Made by a program: the position numbers and the translations under genes
The notes under the pieces: generated by a model
Told to the model about the DNA's origin: nothing
Database searches by the model: none
What the model saw: the letters and a program-made list of their open reading frames with translations, nothing else
Shown here: piece after piece, positions 17,035 through 24,844 of the stretch
Position numbering within the stretch: the first letter of the stretch is position 1
Layout of the letters: the number at the start of each line of letters is the position of its first letter
From: Lachnospiraceae bacterium UBA3401
GTDB lineage: Bacteria > Bacillota > Clostridia > Lachnospirales > Lachnospiraceae
Assembly: GCA_002358575.1 (NCBI GenBank)
Contig: DEPD01000003.1
Location: 35,450 to 99,449 of the forward strand
Reading direction: 5' to 3'
Length of the DNA: 64,000 nucleotides

Positions 17035-17076
17035 CAGACAGTTCGCAACCATCCTGTCTATAAACAAAACTATGGA
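17035..17076 (+). ncRNA. PreQ1-I riboswitch
   Basis: P1 stem AGACAG (17036-17041) / CTGTCT (17053-17058) encloses TTCGCAACCATC, and is followed by the A-rich tail ATAAACAAAACTATGG that forms the pseudoknot. This matches the preQ1-I plan, in which P1 is followed by an A-rich stretch and a CUA that pairs back into the loop. The two downstream genes (QueL-like enzyme and queuosine-precursor transporter) fit the ligand. Hairpins at 17099-17115 and 17134-17153 could form the expression platform. Confidence 0.85.
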
Positions 17077-17098
17077 TTTTATTTTTAATGAAAGTATT

Positions 17099-17153
17099 AC
17101 AGGCTCTATGCCTGTTTCTTTCTTGTAAAATTCGGAGCTTTGTGCTCCTTTTT
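17099..17153 (+). terminator. Tandem terminator-like hairpins in the queL leader
   Basis: ACAGGC-TCTAT-GCCTGT (17099-17115) is followed by TTCTTTCTTG. GGAGC-TTTGT-GCTCC (17134-17148) is followed by TTTTTG. They lie 25-80 nt after the preQ1 aptamer and before the coding sequence, as expected of an attenuator. Confidence 0.65.
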
Positions 17154-17257
17154 GTTTGTATGCGCGACGTTATGGGAATCTGCTAACTGCGGATTCCTTT
17201 TACATTTTATGCATATGAGAACACGGCATGGCAAACAGAGGAAGGAATATTCAATTT

Positions 17258-17971
17258 ATGGAAAACAATTCATTGACAAGATATGCAGAAATAAAAGAAA
17301 AAAATAAGCGGGAAATTGTACTATTGCGCGGTTCTGGCTGTAAATGGCGGCGCTGTACATTTTGTGATTACCATCTTGATTTCAGTTCTGATGAAGATAG
17401 CAATTATACGTTAAATCAGGAAATTTTGAACAATGTTACTGGAAAATATAAACGACTAGAAGTTATCAATTCAGGAAGCTTTGTCGATCTTGATGCAAAG
17501 ACATTTCAACGAATCATTGACATTTGTGTTCAAAAAGAAATAAAGGAAATTCATTTTGAATGCCACTGGATGCATCGAGATTATGTCGCAACTCTGCGCA
17601 ATACTTTTGATTCATATGGGATTCATGCCAACATAAAAATTGGCGTCGAAACTTTTGATGCATCGTTTCGCGAAAAAGTGCTTCACAAAGGGATTGATGA
17701 GACATCACCCACAAAGATTGCTGCTTGTTTTGACGAAGTCTGTCTACTTTTTGGACTGGAAGGACAGACAGAGACTTCCATGCGGTATGATGTCGAGACA
17801 GGACTTGCAAATTTTAATCGTGTCTGTATTAATATCATGGTCGAAAACACGACAAAGATAAAACCAAGTCCGGCTGTTATCGAAATTTTTAGCCGCAAAA
17901 TTTATCCACTTTACCAGGATAACGAACGCGTCGATATCCTGTTTGAAAATACAGATTTTGGCGTTGGGTAA
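17258..17971 (+). CDS. queL: QueL-like radical SAM enzyme (queuine lyase candidate)
   Basis: A 237-aa radical SAM protein whose iron-sulfur cysteines are C28, C33 and C36 in GSGCKWRRCTFCDYH. The spacing is C-x4-C-x2-C, not the canonical C-x3-C-x2-C. QueL of Clostridioides is described as a noncanonical radical SAM enzyme that releases preQ1 from salvaged queuine; length, context and this cluster fit that protein. The ATG at 17258 has AGGAAGGAA 9 nt upstream and is preferred to the ATG at 17228. A preQ1-I riboswitch precedes it and a queuosine-precursor transporter follows 73 bp downstream. The function is inferred from family memory and context; tgt and queK are not in the window. Confidence 0.75.
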   Translation: MENNSLTRYAEIKEKNKREIVLLRGSGCKWRRCTFCDYHLDFSSDEDSNYTLNQEILNNVTGKYKRLEVINSGSFVDLDAKTFQRIIDICVQKEIKEIHFECHWMHRDYVATLRNTFDSYGIHANIKIGVETFDASFREKVLHKGIDETSPTKIAACFDEVCLLFGLEGQTETSMRYDVETGLANFNRVCINIMVENTTKIKPSPAVIEIFSRKIYPLYQDNERVDILFENTDFGVG

Positions 17972-18044
17972 ACCATTATTTTAGACGCTCAAAGCCTTTT
18001 TCTATCTGATACAAAAGAGATTATTATTTTAGGAGGAAATTTTT

Positions 18045-18773
18045 ATGCGCAATGAATTTTTATTAATACTCAGTCTCGTTTTCATTTACACCTGCGTCGT
18101 GCTTTTTTATCGTTTTCTTGGGAAAGCAGGACTCTACTGTTGGACGGTACTTGCAACAATTGCAGCAAATATCGAGGTTCTAATAGTTGTAAATGCTTTT
18201 GGCATGGAACAGACACTTGGCAATATTTTATTTGCCTCTACGTTTCTGGTCACCGACATTTTAAGTGAGACAGAAGGAAAACGCGCCGCAAATAAAGCTG
18301 TCCTAATTGGCATTCTCACTTCAGGGATTTTTATCTTAATCTCACAATCATGGATGCTTTACACGCCGAATGCAAACGATTGGGCTTCGCCTGCGATTGC
18401 TTCCGTCTTTGCCAACACTCCACGGCTAATGCTCAGCAGTATCATTGTCTATGCAATCGTACAGGCATTCGATGTTTTTGCATACCACGCAATTTGGACT
18501 AAGACAACTAAATTGTGCAATGATTCTAAGAAATTTTTGTGGCTGAGAAATAACGGCTCCACACTAATTTCTCAATTCTTCAATACTTTTTTGTACACCT
18601 TCGCTGCATTCTGGGGCGTTTACGAAATAAAGACTTTGATGAATATAGTGTTCTCAAGCTATGTAATCTTTATCTTTACAAGTCTCTTGGATACACCGGC
18701 TGTCTATATTGCAAGAAAGCTGTCAACTGTGGACAAAGAGACTCATACAAAAACAGCACAAAAATTAGCATAA
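18045..18773 (+). CDS. Queuosine precursor transporter (YhhQ/QPTR family)
   Basis: A 242-aa membrane protein with about six transmembrane helices, of the COG1738/VUT family that imports queuosine precursors. The ATFLVTDILSETEG segment (about residues 65-78) and the helix near NNGSTLISQFFNTFLYTF are family hallmarks. TTTTAGGAGG precedes the ATG. It follows the QueL-like gene behind the same preQ1 riboswitch, so the pair most likely takes up queuine or preQ bases and converts them to preQ1 for tRNA modification. The exact substrate (queuine, preQ0 or preQ1) is not readable. It converges with the acyltransferase gene with 6 bp between the stop codons and no terminator in the gap. Confidence 0.9.
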   Translation: MRNEFLLILSLVFIYTCVVLFYRFLGKAGLYCWTVLATIAANIEVLIVVNAFGMEQTLGNILFASTFLVTDILSETEGKRAANKAVLIGILTSGIFILISQSWMLYTPNANDWASPAIASVFANTPRLMLSSIIVYAIVQAFDVFAYHAIWTKTTKLCNDSKKFLWLRNNGSTLISQFFNTFLYTFAAFWGVYEIKTLMNIVFSSYVIFIFTSLLDTPAVYIARKLSTVDKETHTKTAQKLA

Positions 18774-18779
18774 AAAACT

Positions 18780-19706
18780 TCATGTTCCTTTTATATGACT
18801 TATTTTTGCAGCTATTCTTTCAAGGATTAACGATATTGTTATAACTATAATCAGCGACAAGAATATCGCTACACAAGAGGTTAAATTGTGTACTTTCAAA
18901 AAAGTAAGAGCCTGCACATGTAGAATGTATATGTATAAAGAACATTCTCCTATTTTAACTATAGGTCTTAAATTTATATGAAAAGGAAATACAGCATATG
19001 CAAACCATACGAATCCTGAAAAGCATAATGCAGCTGCTATTTTAAATAAGTCATGTAATATTACTCCCTCTAACTTGGGATAAATAATAGAAGTAAGAAC
19101 AAATCCAACAAAACAGAAAAGAGTTTGTGTTCCAACTCTTTTCTGTTCACTTTTCTCATGAAATGCAAAATAAACTCCTATACAAAAAACATAGTTTGTC
19201 AGATACCACCATTCCTCACATCCCATCAAAGCGAACAAAATATTTAATCCAGTGACTAATATAAATAAACCTATTTGTTGATATTGTTTAATATATCTCA
19301 TAGAAATATAAAATAAAAAATAGAGTGAAAATATCACTATTATATACCAATAATCAATACCTACAAAATAGAGAATCCAATCTTTTACTGTCATTTCATT
19401 ATGCGGAATCCCTATAAATATAAGCGCCAAGAATTGCATACAGATAAATGGCACATAAACTGTTTGTACTCTTCGCAATAAAAAAAGATAATTCAGCTCT
19501 TTCCCCTTTGTGGATTTTACCAATCCATAACCAGAAACTAAAAAGAATATTGCAACTCCATATCTCCCCAATTTATTCAATAAATTCCAAATCTTATGCC
19601 CACTATCATCATATATTAGATTAGAATAATGTGCTATAACCACCATCAAAATAGCCACTGCACGAAATAACATAGAATCCTGTTTATTAAAATCCTTAAT
19701 TTTCAC
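18780..19706 (-). CDS. Acyltransferase 3 family membrane protein
   Basis: A 308-aa protein with about ten transmembrane segments of the acyltransferase-3 (OafA/NodX) family, which acetylate or succinylate surface sugars and other envelope targets. The diagnostic start FRAVAILMVVIAHYSNL carries the conserved Arg and His. A later segment (KLGRYGVAIFFLVSGYGLVK) is also typical. I chose the GTG at 19706, 10 nt after GGGAGG; an ATG at 19742 would add 12 residues but has no site. It lies downstream of the second MATE gene on the same strand, 90 bp away. The substrate is unknown. Confidence 0.85.
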   Translation of the reverse strand: MKIKDFNKQDSMLFRAVAILMVVIAHYSNLIYDDSGHKIWNLLNKLGRYGVAIFFLVSGYGLVKSTKGKELNYLFLLRRVQTVYVPFICMQFLALIFIGIPHNEMTVKDWILYFVGIDYWYIIVIFSLYFLFYISMRYIKQYQQIGLFILVTGLNILFALMGCEEWWYLTNYVFCIGVYFAFHEKSEQKRVGTQTLFCFVGFVLTSIIYPKLEGVILHDLFKIAAALCFSGFVWFAYAVFPFHINLRPIVKIGECSLYIYILHVQALTFLKVHNLTSCVAIFLSLIIVITISLILERIAAKISHIKGT

Positions 19707-19796
19707 TTTATTTATGCCTCCCTGTTTTCTCATCTCTTGCACACATTTTTATACGTTAATCAATTATACATGCTTTCTCTCAAAATGACTACTCTT

Positions 19797-21137
19797 TTAT
19801 TTTTTATTTACCTCCTTGTTACTCCCACGCCTATAAAAATACACCCCAACGGTATCAGCAAGAATCCACCCAATTGGCACAGACATCCAAATACCAGTCA
19901 CACCAATCGCCTCGATAGATGACAAAATATATGCCAACAGCACACGCATTCCAAGTGATATCACAGTGAGAATAACCGAAATTCCTGGTTTGTTCATCGC
20001 ACGGAAATATCCATAAAACAGAAATAACAGACCAATACCAAAGTAAAAAGACGCCTCAATGTGAAGATAACCCACACCAACCAGTACTGCATCTGCGCTG
20101 CTCTCATCTAAAAACAGCGACATAAGCGGTTTCGCAAATCCCACCACAAAAATAGAAATCACTGCACAGAACACAAACGCTCCAAGCACTGCATCTCGCA
20201 TTCCCTTTCGGATTCGTTCCCTTTTTCCCGCACCAAAGTTCTGTGCTACATACGTCGAAAACGCATTGCCAAAATCCTGTACTGGTGCGTAGGCAAAAGA
20301 ATCAATCTTCACGGCCGCCGCAAAAGCTGCCATCACAACAGAACCAAAACTGTTAACTAACCCTTGTACCATCAAGATTCCAAAATTCATGACGGACTGT
20401 TGTAGACATGTCAGTGACGACAGACTAAGCAGTTCCTTTAAAATACCAGGATTCCAATTCCTGTTTTCCTTTTTAATATGTACTTCAGGATATTTTTTTA
20501 AACAATATAACAGAATGCCAATACCTGCAATATACTGCGAAATCACAGTCGCTGCCGCTGCCCCGCTGACACCCCACATTAATACCCTGATAAAAAATAA
20601 GTCTAAAAAAATATTTAGCACAGCCGAAATCCCTAGGAAACATAGTGGTATAAGTGAGTTGCCAAGAGCACGCATAAAATTCGCCGCAAAGTTATACAAA
20701 AAAGTTGCCGCAATCCCTGCAAAAATCCACAACAAATACGCCTTCATATATGGAATGACTTCCTCTGGCACACGAAGAAAGGCAAGAATTCCATAAATTC
20801 CTATATAGACAAAAATGTTTAATACTAAAGTGACCGTTCCTATCATCAAAAATGCCATATAAATTCCCTGTTCTAGTCGTTTCTGATCTCGTCTGCCAAA
20901 CTGCATAGAAAAAAAGGCACTGCTGCCCATGCAAAGTCCTAAGATAATCGACGTCACAAAAACCATCAGTGTGTAGGAAGACCCTACTGCCGCCAGTGCA
21001 TTTTTACCTAGATACCGCCCAACAATCAATGTATCTACCACATTATAAAGTTGCTGAAGGATATTGCCAACCATAATTGGAAATGAAAACTTCAACAAAT
21101 TTTTCATAATATTTCCCTGTGTCAAATCATAATTCAT
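19797..21137 (-). CDS. MATE family efflux transporter (second)
   Basis: A 446-aa, 12-helix exporter similar in plan to the pump at 11863 (MVGNILQQLYNVVDTLIVGRY near the N terminus) but clearly a different paralogue. The ATG at 21137 has GGAGAAGC 7 nt upstream. The open frame extends to 21185, but the extra residues carry no site. A terminator (21194-21215) separates it from the HPr-like gene upstream, so it has its own promoter or relies on read-through. The substrate is unknown. Confidence 0.93.
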   Translation of the reverse strand: MNYDLTQGNIMKNLLKFSFPIMVGNILQQLYNVVDTLIVGRYLGKNALAAVGSSYTLMVFVTSIILGLCMGSSAFFSMQFGRRDQKRLEQGIYMAFLMIGTVTLVLNIFVYIGIYGILAFLRVPEEVIPYMKAYLLWIFAGIAATFLYNFAANFMRALGNSLIPLCFLGISAVLNIFLDLFFIRVLMWGVSGAAAATVISQYIAGIGILLYCLKKYPEVHIKKENRNWNPGILKELLSLSSLTCLQQSVMNFGILMVQGLVNSFGSVVMAAFAAAVKIDSFAYAPVQDFGNAFSTYVAQNFGAGKRERIRKGMRDAVLGAFVFCAVISIFVVGFAKPLMSLFLDESSADAVLVGVGYLHIEASFYFGIGLLFLFYGYFRAMNKPGISVILTVISLGMRVLLAYILSSIEAIGVTGIWMSVPIGWILADTVGVYFYRRGSNKEVNKK

Positions 21138-21183
21138 ATGCTTCTCCGTATTCTTCCAATCGAGTCGTAAAGGTCCTCTGCAC

Positions 21184-21215
21184 ATAACAAAAATCCTCCA
21201 ACCGCAATTGGAGGA
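21184..21215 (-). terminator. Terminator of the HPr-like gene
   Basis: TCCTCCAA (21194-21201) / TTGGAGGA (21208-21215) with loop CCGCAA. On the - strand it is followed by TTTTTGTTAT. Confidence 0.85.
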
Positions 21216-21264
21216 CTTCTGTTATTTTTCTATTGTATCTGTTGTCTTGGACCTTCTTCATTCT

Positions 21265-21492
21265 CTAAATGCAGAATCTTGCAATCTTTTCGAGCAATTC
21301 ATCTGCATGGTCTGCGTGGATATCCATTCGCATCATACGGCGGAATCCCTTGCTTAGCATCCCGAGAACAGATTTTGCATTAATCACAGAGTCATCTACA
21401 GCGATGTCCACATTATAGGAACATTTCTCTACCTGATTGACAAACTCCATAACTTCATCGATGTCTGTTAAAAATATGTTTCTGCTTATCAT
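21265..21492 (-). CDS. HPr-like protein without the active-site histidine (75 aa)
   Basis: The C-terminal two thirds follow the HPr fold; the VINAKSVLGMLSKG segment matches the regulatory Ser46 region (NAKSI-type) of phosphocarrier HPr. The GLHARP loop holding the phospho-His is replaced by TDIDEVMEFV, so transfer of PTS phosphate is not possible by the normal route. It may be a Crh-like regulator or a structural relative. AGGAGGTGAATC precedes the ATG, and a strong terminator follows. No PTS genes are nearby. The family call rests on the NAKS segment and length. Confidence 0.7.
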   Translation of the reverse strand: MISRNIFLTDIDEVMEFVNQVEKCSYNVDIAVDDSVINAKSVLGMLSKGFRRMMRMDIHADHADELLEKIARFCI

Positions 21493-21625
21493 ATAGATTC
21501 ACCTCCTCTATTATTTCAGATTTGAATTTTATCCACGGAAAATAGAATACATGTATACAGCAAAAGAAACAATTGCCAAATCAACCAAAAACTGACTTTT
21601 TACACTTTTTTACCATCTATTTTTA

Positions 21626-21654
21626 TTGACATGGAAAAGAAAAACCGTTACACT
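21626..21654 (+). promoter_or_regulatory. Sigma-A type promoter of the AraC gene
   Basis: TTGACA (21626-21631), 17-bp spacer, TACACT (21649-21654), about 45 bp before the start codon. Confidence 0.65.
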
Positions 21655-21697
21655 GTATGTTACAGCACTGATGACGTTCTACTTTGGAGGTATAATA

Positions 21698-22489
21698 ATG
21701 ATTATTGTAAGCAACTGTGGATTTGATTCCAGACATCGCACTGGTTTTGATATACGACGTCCAAACGGAAATGGTGTCTATACACTTATGTTTATAAAAA
21801 CAGAGGCATTCTTTGAGATTGATGGAAAACTTATTGGTACTACTCCCAACACAGCCATTTTATACGATAAAAATGCTTATATTCATTATGGTTGTTATGC
21901 GCAGTCTTACAGTGATGATTGGATTCATTTTGACCTTTCAGAGGAAGAACATCTAATGGAACAACTAGCCCTTCCACTGAACCATCCATTCCCACTGACA
22001 GATACAACCTTACTGACAGAATACGTCAAAATAATTGTTTCTAAAAACTTATCCTCTCATTTATACAAAGAGCAAATTATTGATGCCCTAATGCATGCCC
22101 TTTTGTACTCTCTTGCAGGACAATTCCATACCAGCAAGGACGAACGGCTGAAAAACAAATATTTTCAGCGCTTAAACCAGATTCGTATGAATATTCAGAA
22201 TGCCCCACACAAAAAATGGGACGTTACTTCGATTGCACGGGAAGTGAATCTCAGCCCGACCCATTTTCAGCGTCTCTACAAAAGTTTCTTTGATACCACT
22301 TGTATTCAAGATATTATTCAGTCCCGCATTAAAAACGCACAATTCTATTTGCGGACGACCGACATGTCTATCCAGGCATTGTCTGCCTTCTGCGGATATG
22401 ACAATGAATTACATTTTATGAGACAATTTAAAAAATATACAGGAATGACTCCCAGCGAATATCGCAAAATGCATCTGTCAATCAAGTAG
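21698..22489 (+). CDS. AraC-family transcriptional regulator
   Basis: A 263-aa regulator with an N-terminal sensing domain of the AraC-binding cupin type (about residues 1-140) and a C-terminal double HTH (about 165-260). The two helices are WDVTSIAREVNLSPTHFQRL and SIQALSAFCGYDNELHFMRQ, and the signature FKKYTGMTPSEYRK follows. GGAGG at 21686-21690 fixes the ATG at 21698; an upstream ATG at 21626 is actually in the -35 box. The effector and targets are unknown. The terminal codons ATC AAG TAG lie in the repeat element at 22480, as at the end of trpS. It converges with the DUF4272 gene. Confidence 0.92.
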   Translation: MIIVSNCGFDSRHRTGFDIRRPNGNGVYTLMFIKTEAFFEIDGKLIGTTPNTAILYDKNAYIHYGCYAQSYSDDWIHFDLSEEEHLMEQLALPLNHPFPLTDTTLLTEYVKIIVSKNLSSHLYKEQIIDALMHALLYSLAGQFHTSKDERLKNKYFQRLNQIRMNIQNAPHKKWDVTSIAREVNLSPTHFQRLYKSFFDTTCIQDIIQSRIKNAQFYLRTTDMSIQALSAFCGYDNELHFMRQFKKYTGMTPSEYRKMHLSIK

Positions 22490-22573
22490 GGGAAATTTAT
22501 CTTCTTCTATTCCCGCACTGCCGATGCGCCATATAATGGCACAGTTCCTCTGCATCGGCGTGTGCATAAAAAT
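22480..22573 (+). repeat. Double-hairpin intergenic repeat, copy 2 (overlaps AraC stop)
   Basis: It begins AATCAAGTAGGGGAA, including the AraC stop, and ends GTGTGCATAAAAATT. It contains the CTTCTTCT block seen in copy 1. The outer stem is GCCGATGC / GCATCGGC, and the inner stem GCCAT-ATA-ATGGC. Stem sequences differ from copy 1 but pairing and ends are kept. Confidence 0.7.
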
Positions 22574-23868
22574 TAAGTGGATAGATCAATGTCATCCCAT
22601 GCACAGCGCTCGTCTATCCCTGCAAGCCAAAACAAGGAGCGGTGCCTCTCTACAACAACACCTGCATCCAATTCAGCAGGTGCTTTCATGCCCATCACAC
22701 GCGCATCGACACAAGCCCAGTCTATCCGATAAATTAAATCCGCTGCATCAAGCAGTTCCCTATATGGACGTACTGATACGTCTTGCTCAAACTCCTCAAG
22801 AGAATCAAATGGGTGCAGTATACGAACCGTCTTGCCAACATCACAAATATTATCAGGATACGGAAGTTCATCGACAAGACCAAGTGCCCACTCCATAACC
22901 AACAAATTTTCATATTGCCATGAATATTGAATTTGCTCTTCTCTAGCAGACTCTGGATTTTCCAGATAAGTTTTTTCTTTCGGAGAAAGAAACTCCTCTA
23001 CCATAAAACGTTCCATGACAGGAGCGATAAATTCTTTCGCCTGTTCATAATCCATTCCTTCTCCAAGACGACATTCCGAGTATAGGGAAATGGCTAACAG
23101 TGCAGCCGCTCTGCCGCAGATTTCTCTTGTGGTGCGTGCAGGTCCATTTGCTTCTATCTCAGAGAGAAAAGGCAGCCATGGCGAGACATAAATTCTTCTC
23201 TCTTTCAGCCATGCCATAGAACGTTCCTTTCGGTCTAATGTCTCCTGCGGCATATCTTTTCCCCAGTCTTCATCTGGCTGAATCTCTGCCGGCATATAGT
23301 AATCTAATTTTGTATTTCCTTTTTGGTCCAGAATCAGCTGCCCTTCACTATTCAGAAACGCCGTTCCATCTCCAAAAGTCAAAACTCCCTGTAATTTTTC
23401 TGTAACCATTAGAACAGGTGTAACCATCTTCTGCAGTTTCTCTTCTGTTTCCTGCGCACTTACACTGTCAAAACGAAAAATAACCTGTACAATTCCCTTA
23501 CATTGACGCAGATGATAAAATAAATTACGCTTGATATCTACATGTTCTGTTTGAATAGAATACACAAATCCCTGTACGCCTCCAAGCTGGTCTTTGGTAT
23601 AATCTTTTCCTTCCTTTTCCTCTTTCAGTCCAGAAACAAAAACAATCTCCATATCACCATTATGCAGGGTATAATAATTTGTCTCACTGTTTTCTTTTTC
23701 AATGCTATCTGTCTCACTGACATTCGTTTCTTCGTCAGACTTACTGTTAAATAACATTTCAATCTGGTCGATTATTTTTGTGTAATTGCCTTCTAAGCAA
23801 AATAAAAGACCATACTTTTCCACACGCTTTGGTTCTTTGTTTTTCTTTCGGTGATTTAAAAATCCCAT
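22573..23868 (-). CDS. DUF4272 domain protein
   Basis: A 431-aa cytosolic protein of unknown function. The N-terminal ~200 residues are poorly conserved, with an acidic Glu/Ser stretch near 45-65. The C-terminal half (from RSMAWLKERRIYVSPWLP, about residue 218) matches the DUF4272 plan, including ARTTREICGRAAALLAISLY, ENLLVMEWALGLVDELPYPD, and a DLIYRIDWACVDAR to VVERHRSLFWL tail. AGGATAGGAAAATATAGT precedes the ATG. It follows the nucleoside permease gene by 34 bp on the same strand and might be cotranscribed with it, but no functional link is evident. Confidence 0.8.
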   Translation of the reverse strand: MGFLNHRKKNKEPKRVEKYGLLFCLEGNYTKIIDQIEMLFNSKSDEETNVSETDSIEKENSETNYYTLHNGDMEIVFVSGLKEEKEGKDYTKDQLGGVQGFVYSIQTEHVDIKRNLFYHLRQCKGIVQVIFRFDSVSAQETEEKLQKMVTPVLMVTEKLQGVLTFGDGTAFLNSEGQLILDQKGNTKLDYYMPAEIQPDEDWGKDMPQETLDRKERSMAWLKERRIYVSPWLPFLSEIEANGPARTTREICGRAAALLAISLYSECRLGEGMDYEQAKEFIAPVMERFMVEEFLSPKEKTYLENPESAREEQIQYSWQYENLLVMEWALGLVDELPYPDNICDVGKTVRILHPFDSLEEFEQDVSVRPYRELLDAADLIYRIDWACVDARVMGMKAPAELDAGVVVERHRSLFWLAGIDERCAWDDIDLST

Positions 23869-23902
23869 ACTATATTTTCCTATCCTTTCTAAACTTTTAT
23901 CC

Positions 23903-24844
23903 TTATCTTAATCCCTTATCATAAGGTATTCCCTCTGCTTTGGGCGCCCTTGACTTTTTGGAGACAAACACAAGAACAATCAGAGAAATAATATATGGAA
24001 GCATATTGTAAATCGTACTAGGAAGCTTAAGCGCTACCAGCGCGTCAAAGCCCATATAGACATTGGAAAGTGCACGGAACATTCCAAACAACAGTGCTGT
24101 AAGTCCAATATTGACAGGTCGCCACTGTCCAAAAATCATTACTGCAAGCGCAAGAAAACCAAATCCCGCAACGCCATTTTCAAACTTCCACTCACTCACA
24201 CCAGCAGTAATGTAAACAAGACCGCCTAACCCGCCAAGCGCACCTGAAATCAGCACGCCTGCATAACGCATTTTGTAAACATTAATTCCAACCGAATCCG
24301 CTGCCTGTGGGTGCTCGCCACAAGCACAAAGCCGCAGACCAAATCGGGTTTTATACAATACAATATACGAGGCAATTAACACCAGCAGAGCAATCAACAT
24401 AAACCAATTAAATTCAAAACTGCCTATATTGACCAGAAACGCTTTCTTTGCCTGTCCATAGACTACTGTAGAAGAAACATTATCTACGCTCTCAGCAGTA
24501 TTTACTGCCCGCACAAGAACAACTGCAATTGCAGGACCAAGAAGGTTGAGCGCTGTTCCAACAAGCGTTTGGTCAGCATTGAACTTAATTGCAGCGACAC
24601 CCAACAAAAGAGAAAAAATCATACCGCTGATGACACTCGCCAGCACGACAAGTAAAATGACAGCAAAAGCAGGCATTCCAGCCGCAAGATACCGCATTGT
24701 CAGTGCACCTCCAAGTGCACCAATAACCATAATGCCCTCCAGACCAATATTGATAACGCCGCTATGTTCCGAAAAGCATCCGCCAAGCGCCACAAGTATT
24801 AAAACTGAAGCAAATATTAATGTGTATTGCACCAATAACAACAT
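23903..24844 (-). CDS. Nucleoside-type ABC transporter permease (NupQ/BmpD-like)
   Basis: A 313-aa permease of the branched-chain/ribose superfamily, nucleoside branch. The GVINIGLEGIMVIGALGG segment (about residues 28-45) and LCACGEHPQAADSVGIN (about 183-199) are diagnostic. About eight to ten transmembrane helices are visible. Its ATG shares one base with the stop codon of the other permease (TAATG), so the two are translationally coupled and likely form a heterodimer. It works with the ATPase and lipoprotein encoded upstream to import purine nucleosides or a related compound. The substrate is inferred from the family. Confidence 0.9.
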   Translation of the reverse strand: MLLLVQYTLIFASVLILVALGGCFSEHSGVINIGLEGIMVIGALGGALTMRYLAAGMPAFAVILLVVLASVISGMIFSLLLGVAAIKFNADQTLVGTALNLLGPAIAVVLVRAVNTAESVDNVSSTVVYGQAKKAFLVNIGSFEFNWFMLIALLVLIASYIVLYKTRFGLRLCACGEHPQAADSVGINVYKMRYAGVLISGALGGLGGLVYITAGVSEWKFENGVAGFGFLALAVMIFGQWRPVNIGLTALLFGMFRALSNVYMGFDALVALKLPSTIYNMLPYIISLIVLVFVSKKSRAPKAEGIPYDKGLR

